IMG/VR virus record: IMGVR_UViG_3300042319_002356
Coordinates: 26,768 to 90,767 of that record
DNA from: a virus
Direction: 5' to 3' (one strand)
Length of the DNA stretch: 64,000 nucleotides
Shown here: piece by piece, positions 48,511-56,170 of the stretch
Layout of the letters: every line of letters starts with the position of its first letter
Numbering within the stretch: position 1 is the stretch's first letter
Program-made: the position numbers and the translations under genes
The notes under the pieces: model-generated
The model's input: only the letters and a program-made list of their open reading frames with translations
What the model was told of the DNA's origin: nothing
Database searches by the model: none

Positions 48511-49521
48511 ATGAAATTAAAAACTATTCTTTTCGCTCTTATGGGCATTCTGACACTTAACGTGTTTTCTCAATTCCCAATCAACTTGACCGTTATTGGT
48601 GATGTAAATTGTCCATATACCGTTACAGGTATGTACATTGATTCTTTGAACCAAACAACTGGTGAATTGGTTTTGACTTCCGACCCATCAGGTGTTTACA
48701 CAACATCGGTTCCTATGGTTGGTAGTGACATTTATGTTTATCTATGTGCAACCAATTGTATGGGTATGACTCAGTGTACTGGTGGTATTGTTATCTTTGG
48801 AGCAATTAACACATATACAATTGATTTGACTTCAGTTATTGATAGTGACGGTGATGGTTGGGGTGATGATGTTGATTGTGGTCCTTTTGACCCATATACA
48901 CATCCTCAGGCTATGGAAATGTGTGATGGAATTGACAATAACTGTGACGGACAACTTGAAATGACTCCATCACTTAATATGTATTTTGTTTCTGATTCAG
49001 TTGTTACAGAAGATAATACAATCTTTTTGATTAACCAATCTTCAAATTGTATTGGATATTCTTGGACTTTTGGTAATGGTGACTCAGCAAATGTTGCATA
49101 CCCAACAACAACTTATGGAGGTGTTGGAACATATCAAATATGTGTTGGAGGATATTCTATTGACGGATGTGTTGCTGACACTTGTTTAACATTTACAATT
49201 GATTCTATGGGATGGTATCCTGGTGGTATAATGACCGAGTGGGTGTTGAATGTTGTTGATAGTTACACTGTTGGTGTTGAAGAAACAATGACCAACAATG
49301 TTAAGGTATGGCCAAATCCTGTATCAGGTATGATTAACGTATCAACACCATCTAATAACGGAAACATTAAGATTATGTCAGTTGACGGAAGATGTGTTTA
49401 TCAAAACAAATACATAGCAAATATGATGGAAATTGATTCTGAAAATCTAAGTCAGGGGACCTATGTGATTATGATTAATGATGACTCAGGTAAGCTCTAC
49501 ACCACGAAGATTGTAAAGTAA
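48511..49521 (+). CDS. Exported protein with MopE-like motif and T9SS type A sorting domain
   Basis: 336 aa. Signal peptide ending NVFS before Gln. A calcium-binding-like MopE-type motif DSDGDGWGDDVDCGPFDPYTHP...CDGIDNNCDG lies at ~111-150. A PKD-like YSWTFGNGDSANVAYP domain follows. The C-terminal ~75 residues (VWPNPVSGMINVST, KIMSVDGRCVYQ, LSQGTYVIMI) are a type A T9SS sorting domain. Expected destination is the host cell surface. Driven by a host-type rather than late promoter. Confidence 0.88.
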   Translation: MKLKTILFALMGILTLNVFSQFPINLTVIGDVNCPYTVTGMYIDSLNQTTGELVLTSDPSGVYTTSVPMVGSDIYVYLCATNCMGMTQCTGGIVIFGAINTYTIDLTSVIDSDGDGWGDDVDCGPFDPYTHPQAMEMCDGIDNNCDGQLEMTPSLNMYFVSDSVVTEDNTIFLINQSSNCIGYSWTFGNGDSANVAYPTTTYGGVGTYQICVGGYSIDGCVADTCLTFTIDSMGWYPGGIMTEWVLNVVDSYTVGVEETMTNNVKVWPNPVSGMINVSTPSNNGNIKIMSVDGRCVYQNKYIANMMEIDSENLSQGTYVIMINDDSGKLYTTKIVK

Positions 49522-49527
49522 TAATAT

Positions 49528-49557
49528 AAACCCCTCCAAGTGAGGGGTTTTGTTTTT
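49528..49557 (+). terminator. Rho-independent terminator
   Basis: AAACCCCTC, loop CAAGT, GAGGGGTTT and T-rich tail; same hairpin as after dnaK. Confidence 0.9.
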
Positions 49558-49562
49558 GTAAT

Positions 49563-49570
49563 ATATTTAT
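49563..49570 (+). promoter_or_regulatory. Late-type motif ATATTTAT
   Basis: 5 nt before ATG 49576. Confidence 0.6.
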
Positions 49571-49575
49571 TACAT

Positions 49576-50682
49576 ATGAAGAAGATAGTTAAATTAACTG
49601 AATCAGATTTGGTTAAGATTGTTAAAAGAGTTATAAACGAACAATCAGAACAATCAAAAAAATTATATACATCTTGGGCTAATAAAAAAAGTGGAAATCC
49701 TGAAATGGCAATGTCCATTATGGATGACGTGTTAAAATTCCAAAGGTCATTACCTATGAGGGATTTTGCAAAATATTCTTCATATGAACAGTTAAAGAAA
49801 GATTTGGATAAGGTTATTGGTGACAGGAAAGAAAAAGATGCTACAAAGGTATATGAGGATAAGGACTTGTTAATTATTCAGGCCAATACTTGGGAGGCAA
49901 GTTGTAAGTATGGTGCGGGGACCAAGTGGTGCACTGCCGGTAGAGACACACCTGTGAATTGGGAAAGATATAATAGAACAGGAACTGAGTTCATTTGGAT
50001 TTTTAAGAATAAACCAAATACTGACCCAGGTTATAAGTATTCACATCATATTAAACCCGATGATGGACAAGATTGGTGTGACGCATTAAACAACTGTAGG
50101 GTTGAATTAAGCGATAAATCATACCCAAAGCAACACCCAAAGTATGACGAGATTATTGAAAAGTTAAAATCAATCCATAATGAAAGAAATATTGTGGACC
50201 CAGATAGAGAAAGGAAACTCATTGATAAATTAATTTATACTTGGATTGATAACCATCAGGATGAACTTGAGGCAATGTATTTAAAAGATTTTAATCCTAA
50301 TAAACTTTGGAAGAGTATTTGGAGTGAAACTTTAATGGATGGTGGATGGGAGTATGATTATGAAGATGTTGACCCTGATGAACTTGATAATATCCTTGGT
50401 GACCTTTCCAGAAATATCCCACCGTATTATGGTAATGGTGATATTGAAGTAAGTAATGTTGATTTCTTCTATGATGTTAAATCAGGTATCGGCAGTTATA
50501 TGCATAAGAAACAGATGGCGTTTACTTCTGAGAATTTGGAACGAATTATTAATACTATAGATGTAGATATGATAGCTACAAATAATTTTTTTGATAGTGT
50601 GGATGAAGAAATTGCAGAACGGATGAAAGAAACGGCTTACGAAATGATAAATGATGAACTCAGAGATAGATTGGGTATTTAA
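49576..50682 (+). CDS. Tagged protein with WCTA domain, 368 aa
   Basis: Tag KKIVKLTESDLVKIVKRVIN followed by E, giving an (I)NE site at residue ~22. A region at ~90-185 has DLLIIQANTWEASCKYG, TKWCTAGRD and FIWIFKNK, a domain shared with 5335-7179 and seen in many phage proteins of unknown role; the Trp-Cys-Thr positions resemble the PcfJ Cys motif. The C-terminal half is acidic and helical. Probable virion-packaged protein. Confidence 0.75.
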   Translation: MKKIVKLTESDLVKIVKRVINEQSEQSKKLYTSWANKKSGNPEMAMSIMDDVLKFQRSLPMRDFAKYSSYEQLKKDLDKVIGDRKEKDATKVYEDKDLLIIQANTWEASCKYGAGTKWCTAGRDTPVNWERYNRTGTEFIWIFKNKPNTDPGYKYSHHIKPDDGQDWCDALNNCRVELSDKSYPKQHPKYDEIIEKLKSIHNERNIVDPDRERKLIDKLIYTWIDNHQDELEAMYLKDFNPNKLWKSIWSETLMDGGWEYDYEDVDPDELDNILGDLSRNIPPYYGNGDIEVSNVDFFYDVKSGIGSYMHKKQMAFTSENLERIINTIDVDMIATNNFFDSVDEEIAERMKETAYEMINDELRDRLGI

Positions 50683-50703
50683 TTTATTTAAGATTATAAC
50701 AAT

Positions 50704-51012
50704 ATGAAATACCTAATCACCGAATCACAAATTGATAAAGTAATTTTTAAGTATCTTAATCATCAGGACTTCATTCAGATTGATAAAGGTGACAAAATAT
50801 ATTTTGTTAATTCAGATGACGATGAATACGCTCAGATTAGATATGATGAAGATGATGGTGAATGTTTTATTTATATTGGTTTGATTGAAGAAATTTCGTC
50901 TTTCTTTTCTTTACAAAGCTCTGATTCTAAGGAAGTTATTGGTAGATGGGTTGAGAATACCCTACAAATAATGGTTGAATACACCACTCCATCTACAGAA
51001 ATTTGGATGTAA
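50704..51012 (+). CDS. MKYLITES family protein, copy 1 (102 aa)
   Basis: Starts MKYLITESQIDKVIF and continues with QIDKGDKIYFVNSDDDEYAQIRYDEDDG, shared with copies at 54223 and 54573. Ends in a WVENTLQ-type tail whose DNA carries TTGAGAATACCCTACAA. A second copy of that 17-mer lies just past the stop (51018-51034), a sign of tail duplication. Function unknown; tag suggests virion association. Confidence 0.7.
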   Translation: MKYLITESQIDKVIFKYLNHQDFIQIDKGDKIYFVNSDDDEYAQIRYDEDDGECFIYIGLIEEISSFFSLQSSDSKEVIGRWVENTLQIMVEYTTPSTEIWM

Positions 51013-51178
51013 GTGGGTTGAGAATACCCTACAATTAATCTTTACACAAAAACAAATTACCTTATAATTATTAATGAAACCTTGTTGCTGAGGTCCACCT
51101 GTCCTTTGAGACAGTTGAGTTGGAGAAATACCAACAAAGTGGGGTTCAATAAACATAAACAATAAAATAAGGTAAAAA
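51013..51178 (+). other. Leader with hairpins, no gene
   Basis: Contains the duplicated TTGAGAATACCCTACAA and a CTGTC/GACAG hairpin (51107-51120), ending in an A-rich leader before ATG 51179. Possibly a structured 5' UTR. Confidence 0.35.
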
Positions 51179-51988
51179 ATGTATTACAAATCATTTAAAA
51201 AGAACCCTGCTGCGTTCATTACGGTAGGGAAACAACGACTAAAACAAAATGGAAGTGTCGTTTATCTAAAAGACGGGGATGAATTTGAAGTTGAAATCTT
51301 CAACCCTCAACAAAATTCAGTTTTAGCAAAACTTAAAATTAACGGAAACTACATCGGTGGTGGTGGAGTTGTATTAAAACCAGGTCAAAGGGTTTTCCTT
51401 GAAAGGTATTTGGATGAGGCGAGAAAGTTCAAGTTTGAAACCTATGAGGTTAATGCCAAATCCAAAGAGGTGCAGGAAGCAATCAAAAACAACGGAGTTG
51501 TTGAGGTTGAGTTCTATGAGGAGAATCGTTACGGTGGAAGTATAACTTTCACAAATGAACATGGTGATTATGGATATTATGGTATTCGTAACTATGGTAA
51601 TAGTAGGGACATTACCACAGATTTCAAATTATATAATTATAACACCACCACAAGTTCAGGTAATAATCTTTATACCACAAACGCATCTTATAACTTAAAT
51701 AATAATGTTGATTATAATACTTCTCAAAATTTAGGGAAGTCATTATTAACTAACAGGTTTAAAGAAACAGGTCGTGTTGAAAAAGGTGGAAGTTCAAATC
51801 AGGAATTTACATCAGTGAATATGGATTTTAATTCTTACCCATCATCATACTCAACTTGGAGATTAATGCCAATGTCAGAAAAACCAGTTGATGCAAGTGA
51901 GGTGAATGTTCTTTACTGCACCAATTGTGGAAGTAAGAGGAAGAAAGATAACCATAAATTCTGTCCACACTGCGGAACAAAGTTCTAA
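51179..51988 (+). CDS. Zinc-ribbon protein, probable structural, 269 aa
   Basis: N-terminal ~90 residues (NPAAFITVGKQRLKQNGSVVYLK; YIGGGGVVLKPGQRVFLERYLDEARKF) are beta-rich and resemble a Bacteroidota phage protein type I have seen in virion gene blocks. A Asn/Tyr/Ser low-complexity linker follows. The C-terminus is a double-CxxC zinc ribbon (CTNCGSKRKKDNHKFCPHCG). Ends at a terminator shared with the convergent gene. Confidence 0.7.
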   Translation: MYYKSFKKNPAAFITVGKQRLKQNGSVVYLKDGDEFEVEIFNPQQNSVLAKLKINGNYIGGGGVVLKPGQRVFLERYLDEARKFKFETYEVNAKSKEVQEAIKNNGVVEVEFYEENRYGGSITFTNEHGDYGYYGIRNYGNSRDITTDFKLYNYNTTTSSGNNLYTTNASYNLNNNVDYNTSQNLGKSLLTNRFKETGRVEKGGSSNQEFTSVNMDFNSYPSSYSTWRLMPMSEKPVDASEVNVLYCTNCGSKRKKDNHKFCPHCGTKF

Positions 51989-52014
51989 AAATAAATAACA
52001 AGGTTTCACTTAAA

Positions 52015-52041
52015 GCCCCACCCATAAGGATGGGGTTTTTT
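52015..52041 (+). terminator. Rho-independent terminator
   Basis: CCCCACCC, loop ATAA, GGATGGGG, T run; between convergent genes. Confidence 0.88.
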
Positions 52042-52045
52042 ATTA

Positions 52046-52786
52046 CTATTGAGTTGATAATAGGTGTAGATGGTTAAAGGCGTCAATGAGCTCGTCACTT
52101 AAATTTGAGTAATCAATATCAAATGTCTTTGGCATCTTTGTGTAAACTGACTCAATATTGTATGGTTCAAAACCAATCTTATACCAACTTCTTTTTTGTC
52201 TCATCCATAGATAGAACAATGCGTAAGCGTTTGACTTTTGGGTGTATTCATCAACACTTACAACAAAGTCCAAACCATATTTTTTAATCTTCGCAACGGT
52301 TCGTTTTTCACAATCCACCTCAACTGCAATGCTTTGTTTGATTTCTTCATCAACGAGATTAAAATCAACATCATCTGAACCTTCAATCCATTTGAAAGTT
52401 TCCTCCAAACCTAATGATTCATTAAATAATGGGTCCCCTTCAAGAAATTGGTCCATATGGGACGCTTCGTGTAATAAGATGAGTAACCATTTATTTAGTT
52501 CTTTCCCTGTTGCACAAGCAAGAACTCGGTTACCTGAATCAAAATACCCATTTGTTTGAGTATCCATACCTGGATATTGAACACCAGGGGTATTAGGAAG
52601 GAACAATTCAATATTATTCTCGGCACATTCCTTCTCCAATTCAGTTATGAAGAAATCAATCTTTGATTTTTGTTCATCAGTTAAATTGGGTTCGTTTATC
52701 TCAATTGATTCACTAATCATTTTTTTAATATTAACTCCCATAATCTCTTGGATTCTACGAGTTTCAGTGATAATTTCTTTTTTCAT
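52046..52786 (-). CDS. Tagged putative zinc metallopeptidase-like protein
   Basis: 246 aa. N-terminus MKKEIITETRRIQEIMGV carries the tag core (I)TE. Residues ~110-125 read WLLILLHEASHMDQF, an HExxH zincin motif, with acidic residues (LEETFKWIEG) downstream as possible third ligand. Probably a virion-carried peptidase, for example for entry or maturation. ATG 52786 preferred over 52825 because it gives the tag; late motif 7 nt upstream. Confidence 0.75.
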   Translation of the reverse strand: MKKEIITETRRIQEIMGVNIKKMISESIEINEPNLTDEQKSKIDFFITELEKECAENNIELFLPNTPGVQYPGMDTQTNGYFDSGNRVLACATGKELNKWLLILLHEASHMDQFLEGDPLFNESLGLEETFKWIEGSDDVDFNLVDEEIKQSIAVEVDCEKRTVAKIKKYGLDFVVSVDEYTQKSNAYALFYLWMRQKRSWYKIGFEPYNIESVYTKMPKTFDIDYSNLSDELIDAFNHLHLLSTQ

Positions 52787-52793
52787 CTTATCA

Positions 52794-52801
52794 ATAAATA
52801 T
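52794..52801 (-). promoter_or_regulatory. Late-type motif ATATTTAT (minus strand)
   Basis: ATAAATAT on the plus strand, 7 nt from the start at 52786. Confidence 0.55.
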
Positions 52802-52870
52802 TTTATTTAAACGAATATACATCAAATACCTGAAACCACAAAATCAAATTGAAAAAAGACAAAAACTGAA

Positions 52871-52878
52871 ATATTTAT
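52871..52878 (+). promoter_or_regulatory. Late-type motif ATATTTAT
   Basis: 5 nt before ATG 52884; divergent from the copy at 52794. Confidence 0.6.
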
Positions 52879-52883
52879 TCAGT

Positions 52884-53843
52884 ATGAGAGGTTTAATCCA
52901 ACAAATTTTAAGAGAGGAAGCTGAGGTTAAAGAGATGGGTATTGACATTGGGAAGATAAAAGCATCCCAACCAAAGAACTATCTTGTTAAATCTTTAAAG
53001 AAAAAAGAGAAAGCTTCAAAACTTAAAGAAGAGTCCAAAAAGGATGTTCAGAAGATTAACAAGTTATATGCTCAAATTGTTGATGGATTAACAAATCTTA
53101 AATGGGAGGATATTGAGTTACAAGAATGGCAAAATTTCTTTTATGTGGTATTTCCAAAGAAACTTGAGAAAAAAATGGAAGAATTGAGGAATTTGTATGG
53201 TAACTTATTGGAGTCCCAATATTTCGTTGGATTAAAAGAGGAGACAAAGGTTGCTCAACTTTATGAAGATTTCACAAAATTTGTTGAACCAATTTATATC
53301 TACCTATACCTTGATTATCCAAGAAATAGAACTCACTTCCCAAAAGGATTACCAAAGTCATTCTTGGGATATAATATAGGAGTTAAGATTTATAGAAAAC
53401 TTTTGAATACGGTTAAGTTTATTCAGTCAGAAGAAAATGCTACCAGCGATGTTCAAGAGGTATATAGAAAGTTAATGAAGATGCCCGATGTTAATACCAT
53501 TGTTTATAAAGACCAAACGGTATTGATTGAGGACGGAATACCAAAGAATCAGGTTATTGAAATTGTATCTGATAGCATTTATGAAAGATACTTAAATAAA
53601 CCAAGTATGAAAAAGTTGGTATTAAATAGAAGTATCATTGTCAATACAAAATTATTAAGAATTGTTGGCGAAACCAGATTACTTAATATGATGTATGAAT
53701 ATTATTATTCGGCAAAAGAAGGGAAAAAAGTCCCATTTGAAACATTGGGATATGAAAATGCAATTAGACCCAAAAAAGAAGAGCCTGAAAATGATGATGA
53801 CGATGATTACGAAAGTGAACTTTTTAATAAACGATTTGGATAA
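52884..53843 (+). CDS. Tagged helical protein, 319 aa
   Basis: Short tag MRGLIQQILREEAE with an (L)RE site. Mostly helical; DVNTIVYKDQTVLIEDG is one beta hairpin. The C-terminus is acidic (EEPENDDDDDYESELFNKRFG). No enzyme motif. Late motif and tag suggest a virion component. ATG 52884 chosen over 52647 because of motif spacing. Confidence 0.7.
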   Translation: MRGLIQQILREEAEVKEMGIDIGKIKASQPKNYLVKSLKKKEKASKLKEESKKDVQKINKLYAQIVDGLTNLKWEDIELQEWQNFFYVVFPKKLEKKMEELRNLYGNLLESQYFVGLKEETKVAQLYEDFTKFVEPIYIYLYLDYPRNRTHFPKGLPKSFLGYNIGVKIYRKLLNTVKFIQSEENATSDVQEVYRKLMKMPDVNTIVYKDQTVLIEDGIPKNQVIEIVSDSIYERYLNKPSMKKLVLNRSIIVNTKLLRIVGETRLLNMMYEYYYSAKEGKKVPFETLGYENAIRPKKEEPENDDDDDYESELFNKRFG

Positions 53844-53849
53844 TAGAAT

Positions 53850-54221
53850 ATGTCAAAAATAATTAAATTAACAGAATCAGACTTGGTTAAGATTGTTAAA
53901 CGAGTTATTGAGGAACAAACAGATAGAGGACCTGTAATTCCAAAAAACTCCATATTGAAAGTTGATGAAGATGTTATTAATCACTTTAGAAAATTCAAAG
54001 TTGATTTTAAAAAAGAAGAAACTCCTGAAGATTTCTTGGGAAAGTTAAACAAAAGTAATGTTGGAATTAATGCATTTCATATAAGCGCAGAAGGATGGAA
54101 ATTCCCAATTCAACCTGTGTTTGTTAATATCCCACTTGAAAATAGTAATGTTAGGTTGAGTTTTGAACCGTTCAATAAAGAACGAGGGATTTATATGTTC
54201 AGGGTTACCAAGTCTTTTTAA
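53850..54221 (+). CDS. Tagged protein, 123 aa
   Basis: Tag SKIIKLTESDLVKIVKRVIEE, nearly identical to that of 49576-50682 although the rest is unrelated. The mature part is a small beta-rich domain (WKFPIQPVFVNIPLENSN). Six nt after its neighbour. Confidence 0.72.
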   Translation: MSKIIKLTESDLVKIVKRVIEEQTDRGPVIPKNSILKVDEDVINHFRKFKVDFKKEETPEDFLGKLNKSNVGINAFHISAEGWKFPIQPVFVNIPLENSNVRLSFEPFNKERGIYMFRVTKSF

Positions 54222-54222
54222 T

Positions 54223-54558
54223 ATGAAATATCTAATCACAGAATCTCAAGCGAAAATGGCAGCAACATTTCGCAAACTTGACATGAAGAAATTCATTCAG
54301 ATTGAAAGGGATAACAAAATTTATTTTGTCAAATCAGAGAATGATAAGTATGCTCAAATTAGATATAACAAAGATGATGGATGGTGTCTTATTAATTTTA
54401 ATTTAATTAACGAAATTTCTTCTTGGTTTTCTTTAGAAGAATCTGATTCTAAAGAATTTATCGGAAGGTGGGTTGAGTATACCCTCCAAACGAAGGTCAC
54501 AACCACCGCAAAGTTCGCAAAGATGTGGATGGCATCTGTTGAGAGTCCCTTCAAATAA
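54223..54558 (+). CDS. MKYLITES family protein, copy 2 (111 aa)
   Basis: MKYLITESQAKMAATFRKLDMKKFIQIERDNK start is nearly identical to copy 3 at 54573. Tail with TTGAGTATACCCTCCAA and TTGAGAGTCCCTTCAA repeats. Function unknown. Confidence 0.7.
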   Translation: MKYLITESQAKMAATFRKLDMKKFIQIERDNKIYFVKSENDKYAQIRYNKDDGWCLINFNLINEISSWFSLEESDSKEFIGRWVEYTLQTKVTTTAKFAKMWMASVESPFK

Positions 54559-54559
54559 C

Positions 54560-54567
54560 ATATTTAT
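54560..54567 (+). promoter_or_regulatory. Late-type motif ATATTTAT
   Basis: 5 nt before ATG 54573. Confidence 0.6.
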
Positions 54568-54572
54568 ATTAT

Positions 54573-54950
54573 ATGAAATATCTAATCACAGAATCTCAAG
54601 CGAAAATGGTGGCAACATTTCGCAAACTTGACATGAAGAAATTCATTCAGATTGATAAAGGTGACAAAATATATTTTGTTAAGTCAGAAGATGATGAATA
54701 TGCTAAAATAAGATATGATAAATCAGATGGTCGGTGTTATATTAATTATGGTTTGATTAAAGAAATTTCTTTATTCTTTTCTTTACAAGAGTCTGATTCT
54801 AAAGAAGTTATTGGTGAGTGGGTTGAGAATGGCATCAACGATAGAAACCGACGGACCAATGGAGTTGAGAATACCCTCCAAATGAGGGTCACAAAGACCG
54901 AGAAAATTCCACTTTCATTGAAAGTTGTGTTGAGAATACCCTTCAATTAA
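54573..54950 (+). CDS. MKYLITES family protein, copy 3 (125 aa)
   Basis: Paralogue of 50704 and 54223. The extended tail contains three degenerate copies of TTGAGAATACCCTNCAA (from 54823, 54865 and 54930), so length differences among copies arise from tail repeat expansion. Function unknown. Confidence 0.7.
   Translation: MKYLITESQAKMVATFRKLDMKKFIQIDKGDKIYFVKSEDDEYAKIRYDKSDGRCYINYGLIKEISLFFSLQESDSKEVIGEWVENGINDRNRRTNGVENTLQMRVTKTEKIPLSLKVVLRIPFN
54823..54946 (+). repeat. Degenerate 17-mer repeat cluster
   Basis: TTGAGAATACCCTNCAA-like copies at 54823-54838, 54865-54881 and 54930-54946; related copies at 50951, 51018, 54473 and 54539. Confidence 0.75.
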
Positions 54951-54957
54951 AAATCAA

Positions 54958-54988
54958 TTGACATTATAGAGTTAATAACCTATACTTG
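54958..54988 (+). promoter_or_regulatory. Strong Bacteroidota-type promoter
   Basis: TTGACA 54958-54963, 17 nt, TATACTTG 54981-54988, 4 nt before ATG 54993. Confidence 0.82.
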
Positions 54989-54992
54989 TCAT

Positions 54993-55346
54993 ATGAAAAA
55001 TTATTTAACACTTAAAAATTTAGGTTGGTTACTTACAGTAATTGTAACCTTTATGCTCGGAATTGGCGGATTGTCAAAGATTATGGGAAGTGAGGCCATG
55101 ACCACTAACTTTACTGCAATGAACATGTTACCTTACATGGCTCTTGTTGGAGTAATGGAAGTCGCCGGTGTAATCGCACTTTGTATTCCAAGAACATCTG
55201 TTTATGGGGCATTGGTCCTTTCATCAGTTATGTCAGGAGCAGTTGCGGTTCATATCGCAATGTTTGGCGGAGCGGGTATCTTAGTACCAATCTTCCTTGG
55301 AGCAGCTGCTTGGACAGCACACTGTTTGAGAACTTATTCTAAATAA
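54993..55346 (+). CDS. DoxX-like membrane protein
   Basis: 117 aa with four predicted spans (~9-29, 44-65, 70-88, 92-112). FMLGIGGLSKIMGSEAM and the Gly-rich spans match the DoxX-like family, small membrane proteins of uncertain redox role. GC-richer than neighbours, so possibly acquired from a host. Own promoter and terminator. Confidence 0.8.
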   Translation: MKNYLTLKNLGWLLTVIVTFMLGIGGLSKIMGSEAMTTNFTAMNMLPYMALVGVMEVAGVIALCIPRTSVYGALVLSSVMSGAVAVHIAMFGGAGILVPIFLGAAAWTAHCLRTYSK

Positions 55347-55358
55347 GGGATTACCTTA

Positions 55359-55386
55359 AAATCCCTTCAAGACGAAGGGATTTTTT
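55359..55386 (+). terminator. Rho-independent terminator
   Basis: AATCCCTTC, loop AAGAC, GAAGGGATT and T run. Confidence 0.9.
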
Positions 55387-55404
55387 ATTTTAACAAAGAA
55401 AAAT

Positions 55405-55435
55405 TTGATTTACAAAAATATATGTTATATATTTG
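55405..55435 (+). promoter_or_regulatory. Promoter for tRNA-Met/Leu/Arg operon
   Basis: TTG 55405-55407, 20 nt, TATATTTG 55428-55435. Confidence 0.78.
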
Positions 55436-55452
55436 TAAAGGATTTGAGGGAA

Positions 55453-55527
55453 GCGCCTGTAGCTCAGCTGGTTAGTAGCAACTGACTCATAATCAGTAGG
55501 TCCTTGGTTCGAACCCAAGCAGGCGCA
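55453..55527 (+). tRNA. tRNA-Met(CAT), second copy
   Basis: Acceptor GCGCCTG/CAGGCGC, anticodon arm CTGA-CTCATAA-TCAG. CAT could also mark an Ile tRNA modified to read AUA. Confidence 0.93.
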
Positions 55528-55547
55528 CAAAACGTTCTTTATTTAAT

Positions 55548-55833
55548 GGTCGGATGATGAAATAGGTAGACATGCAAGACTTTAACTATTTGAGTGCTAG
55601 AGGGGAAACTCTCTAAGTAGAACTCCGTAAATTCGGTGAACCCTTTAATCTGGGAACCCCGAGCCAAGCCCGAAAGGGAAGGTGTAGAGACTAGACACGG
55701 AGAACCTAAATCAGAAATGATATGGTTAAGGTATAGTCCAGACTACAAACCGAAAGGGTAGCGAAAGCTATAGTAGTAAGAAAATCTTGTGGACATTGTG
55801 TCCGTGCGGGTTCGATTCCCGCTCCGACTACCA
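55548..55833 (+). tRNA. tRNA-Leu(TAA) interrupted by a group I intron, CCA encoded
   Basis: Exons 55548-55582 and 55781-55830 join to give anticodon arm CAAGA-CTTAAAA-TCTTG, long variable arm GGAC-ATTGT-GTCC and acceptor GGTCGGA/TCCGACT. The 3' CCA is encoded (55831-55833), unlike the other tRNAs here. Confidence 0.92.
55583..55780 (+). ncRNA. Group I intron in tRNA-Leu(UAA)
   Basis: 198 nt inserted after the anticodon U, as in cyanobacterial and plastid tRNA-Leu introns. P1 pairs exon ACTT with intron GAGT (U-G at the 5' site). Core segments GAGCCAAGCC, AAGGTGTAGAGACTAGAC and AAGGTATAGTCC correspond to the conserved P/Q/R/S elements, and it ends in G (55780). No homing endonuclease inside. 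Confidence 0.92.
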
Positions 55834-55837
55834 ATCT

Positions 55838-55911
55838 GCCCTCGTAGCTCAGTTGAATAGAGCACAAAACTTCTAATTTTGGGGTCACAGGTTTGAATCC
55901 TGTCGGGGGTA
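55838..55911 (+). tRNA. tRNA-Arg(TCT)
   Basis: Acceptor GCCCTCG/CGGGGGT, anticodon arm CAAAA-CTTCTAA-TTTTG, T loop TTTGAAT. Confidence 0.93.
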
Positions 55912-55919
55912 CTAACAAA

Positions 55920-55943
55920 AGGTGGAAGTTTTCCACCTTTTTT
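55920..55943 (+). terminator. Rho-independent terminator
   Basis: GGTGGAA, loop GTT, TTCCACC, T run; ends the tRNA operon. Confidence 0.9.
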
Positions 55944-55971
55944 GTTTTATTGAAATTTTTGATTATCTTTG
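55942..55971 (+). promoter_or_regulatory. Bacteroidota-type promoter
   Basis: TTG 55942-55944, 19 nt, TATCTTTG 55964-55971, 4 nt before ATG 55976. Confidence 0.78.
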
Positions 55972-55975
55972 TCCC

Positions 55976-56170
55976 ATGCTAACATATCTACATTATTGTT
56001 TAATCGTTACCTGTTTATCAAGGTTTAACGAAGGAAGAAAGGGGAAGGGTGCTAAAACTATTGGTGAAGAAATTGAGGAACTACTCAACACTTTTATAGG
56101 TGCAGCGTTTGTTCTGGGGATTGTGTTTATAATCTTTTTCATACTCAAAACGATTTTATTTGGTTTTTAG
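55976..56170 (+). CDS. Small membrane protein, 64 aa
   Basis: MLTYLHYCLIVTCLS start, a polar middle with GKGAKTIGEEIEELL, and a C-terminal span (FIGAAFVLGIVFIIFFILKTIL). No family recognised. Confidence 0.65.
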   Translation: MLTYLHYCLIVTCLSRFNEGRKGKGAKTIGEEIEELLNTFIGAAFVLGIVFIIFFILKTILFGF

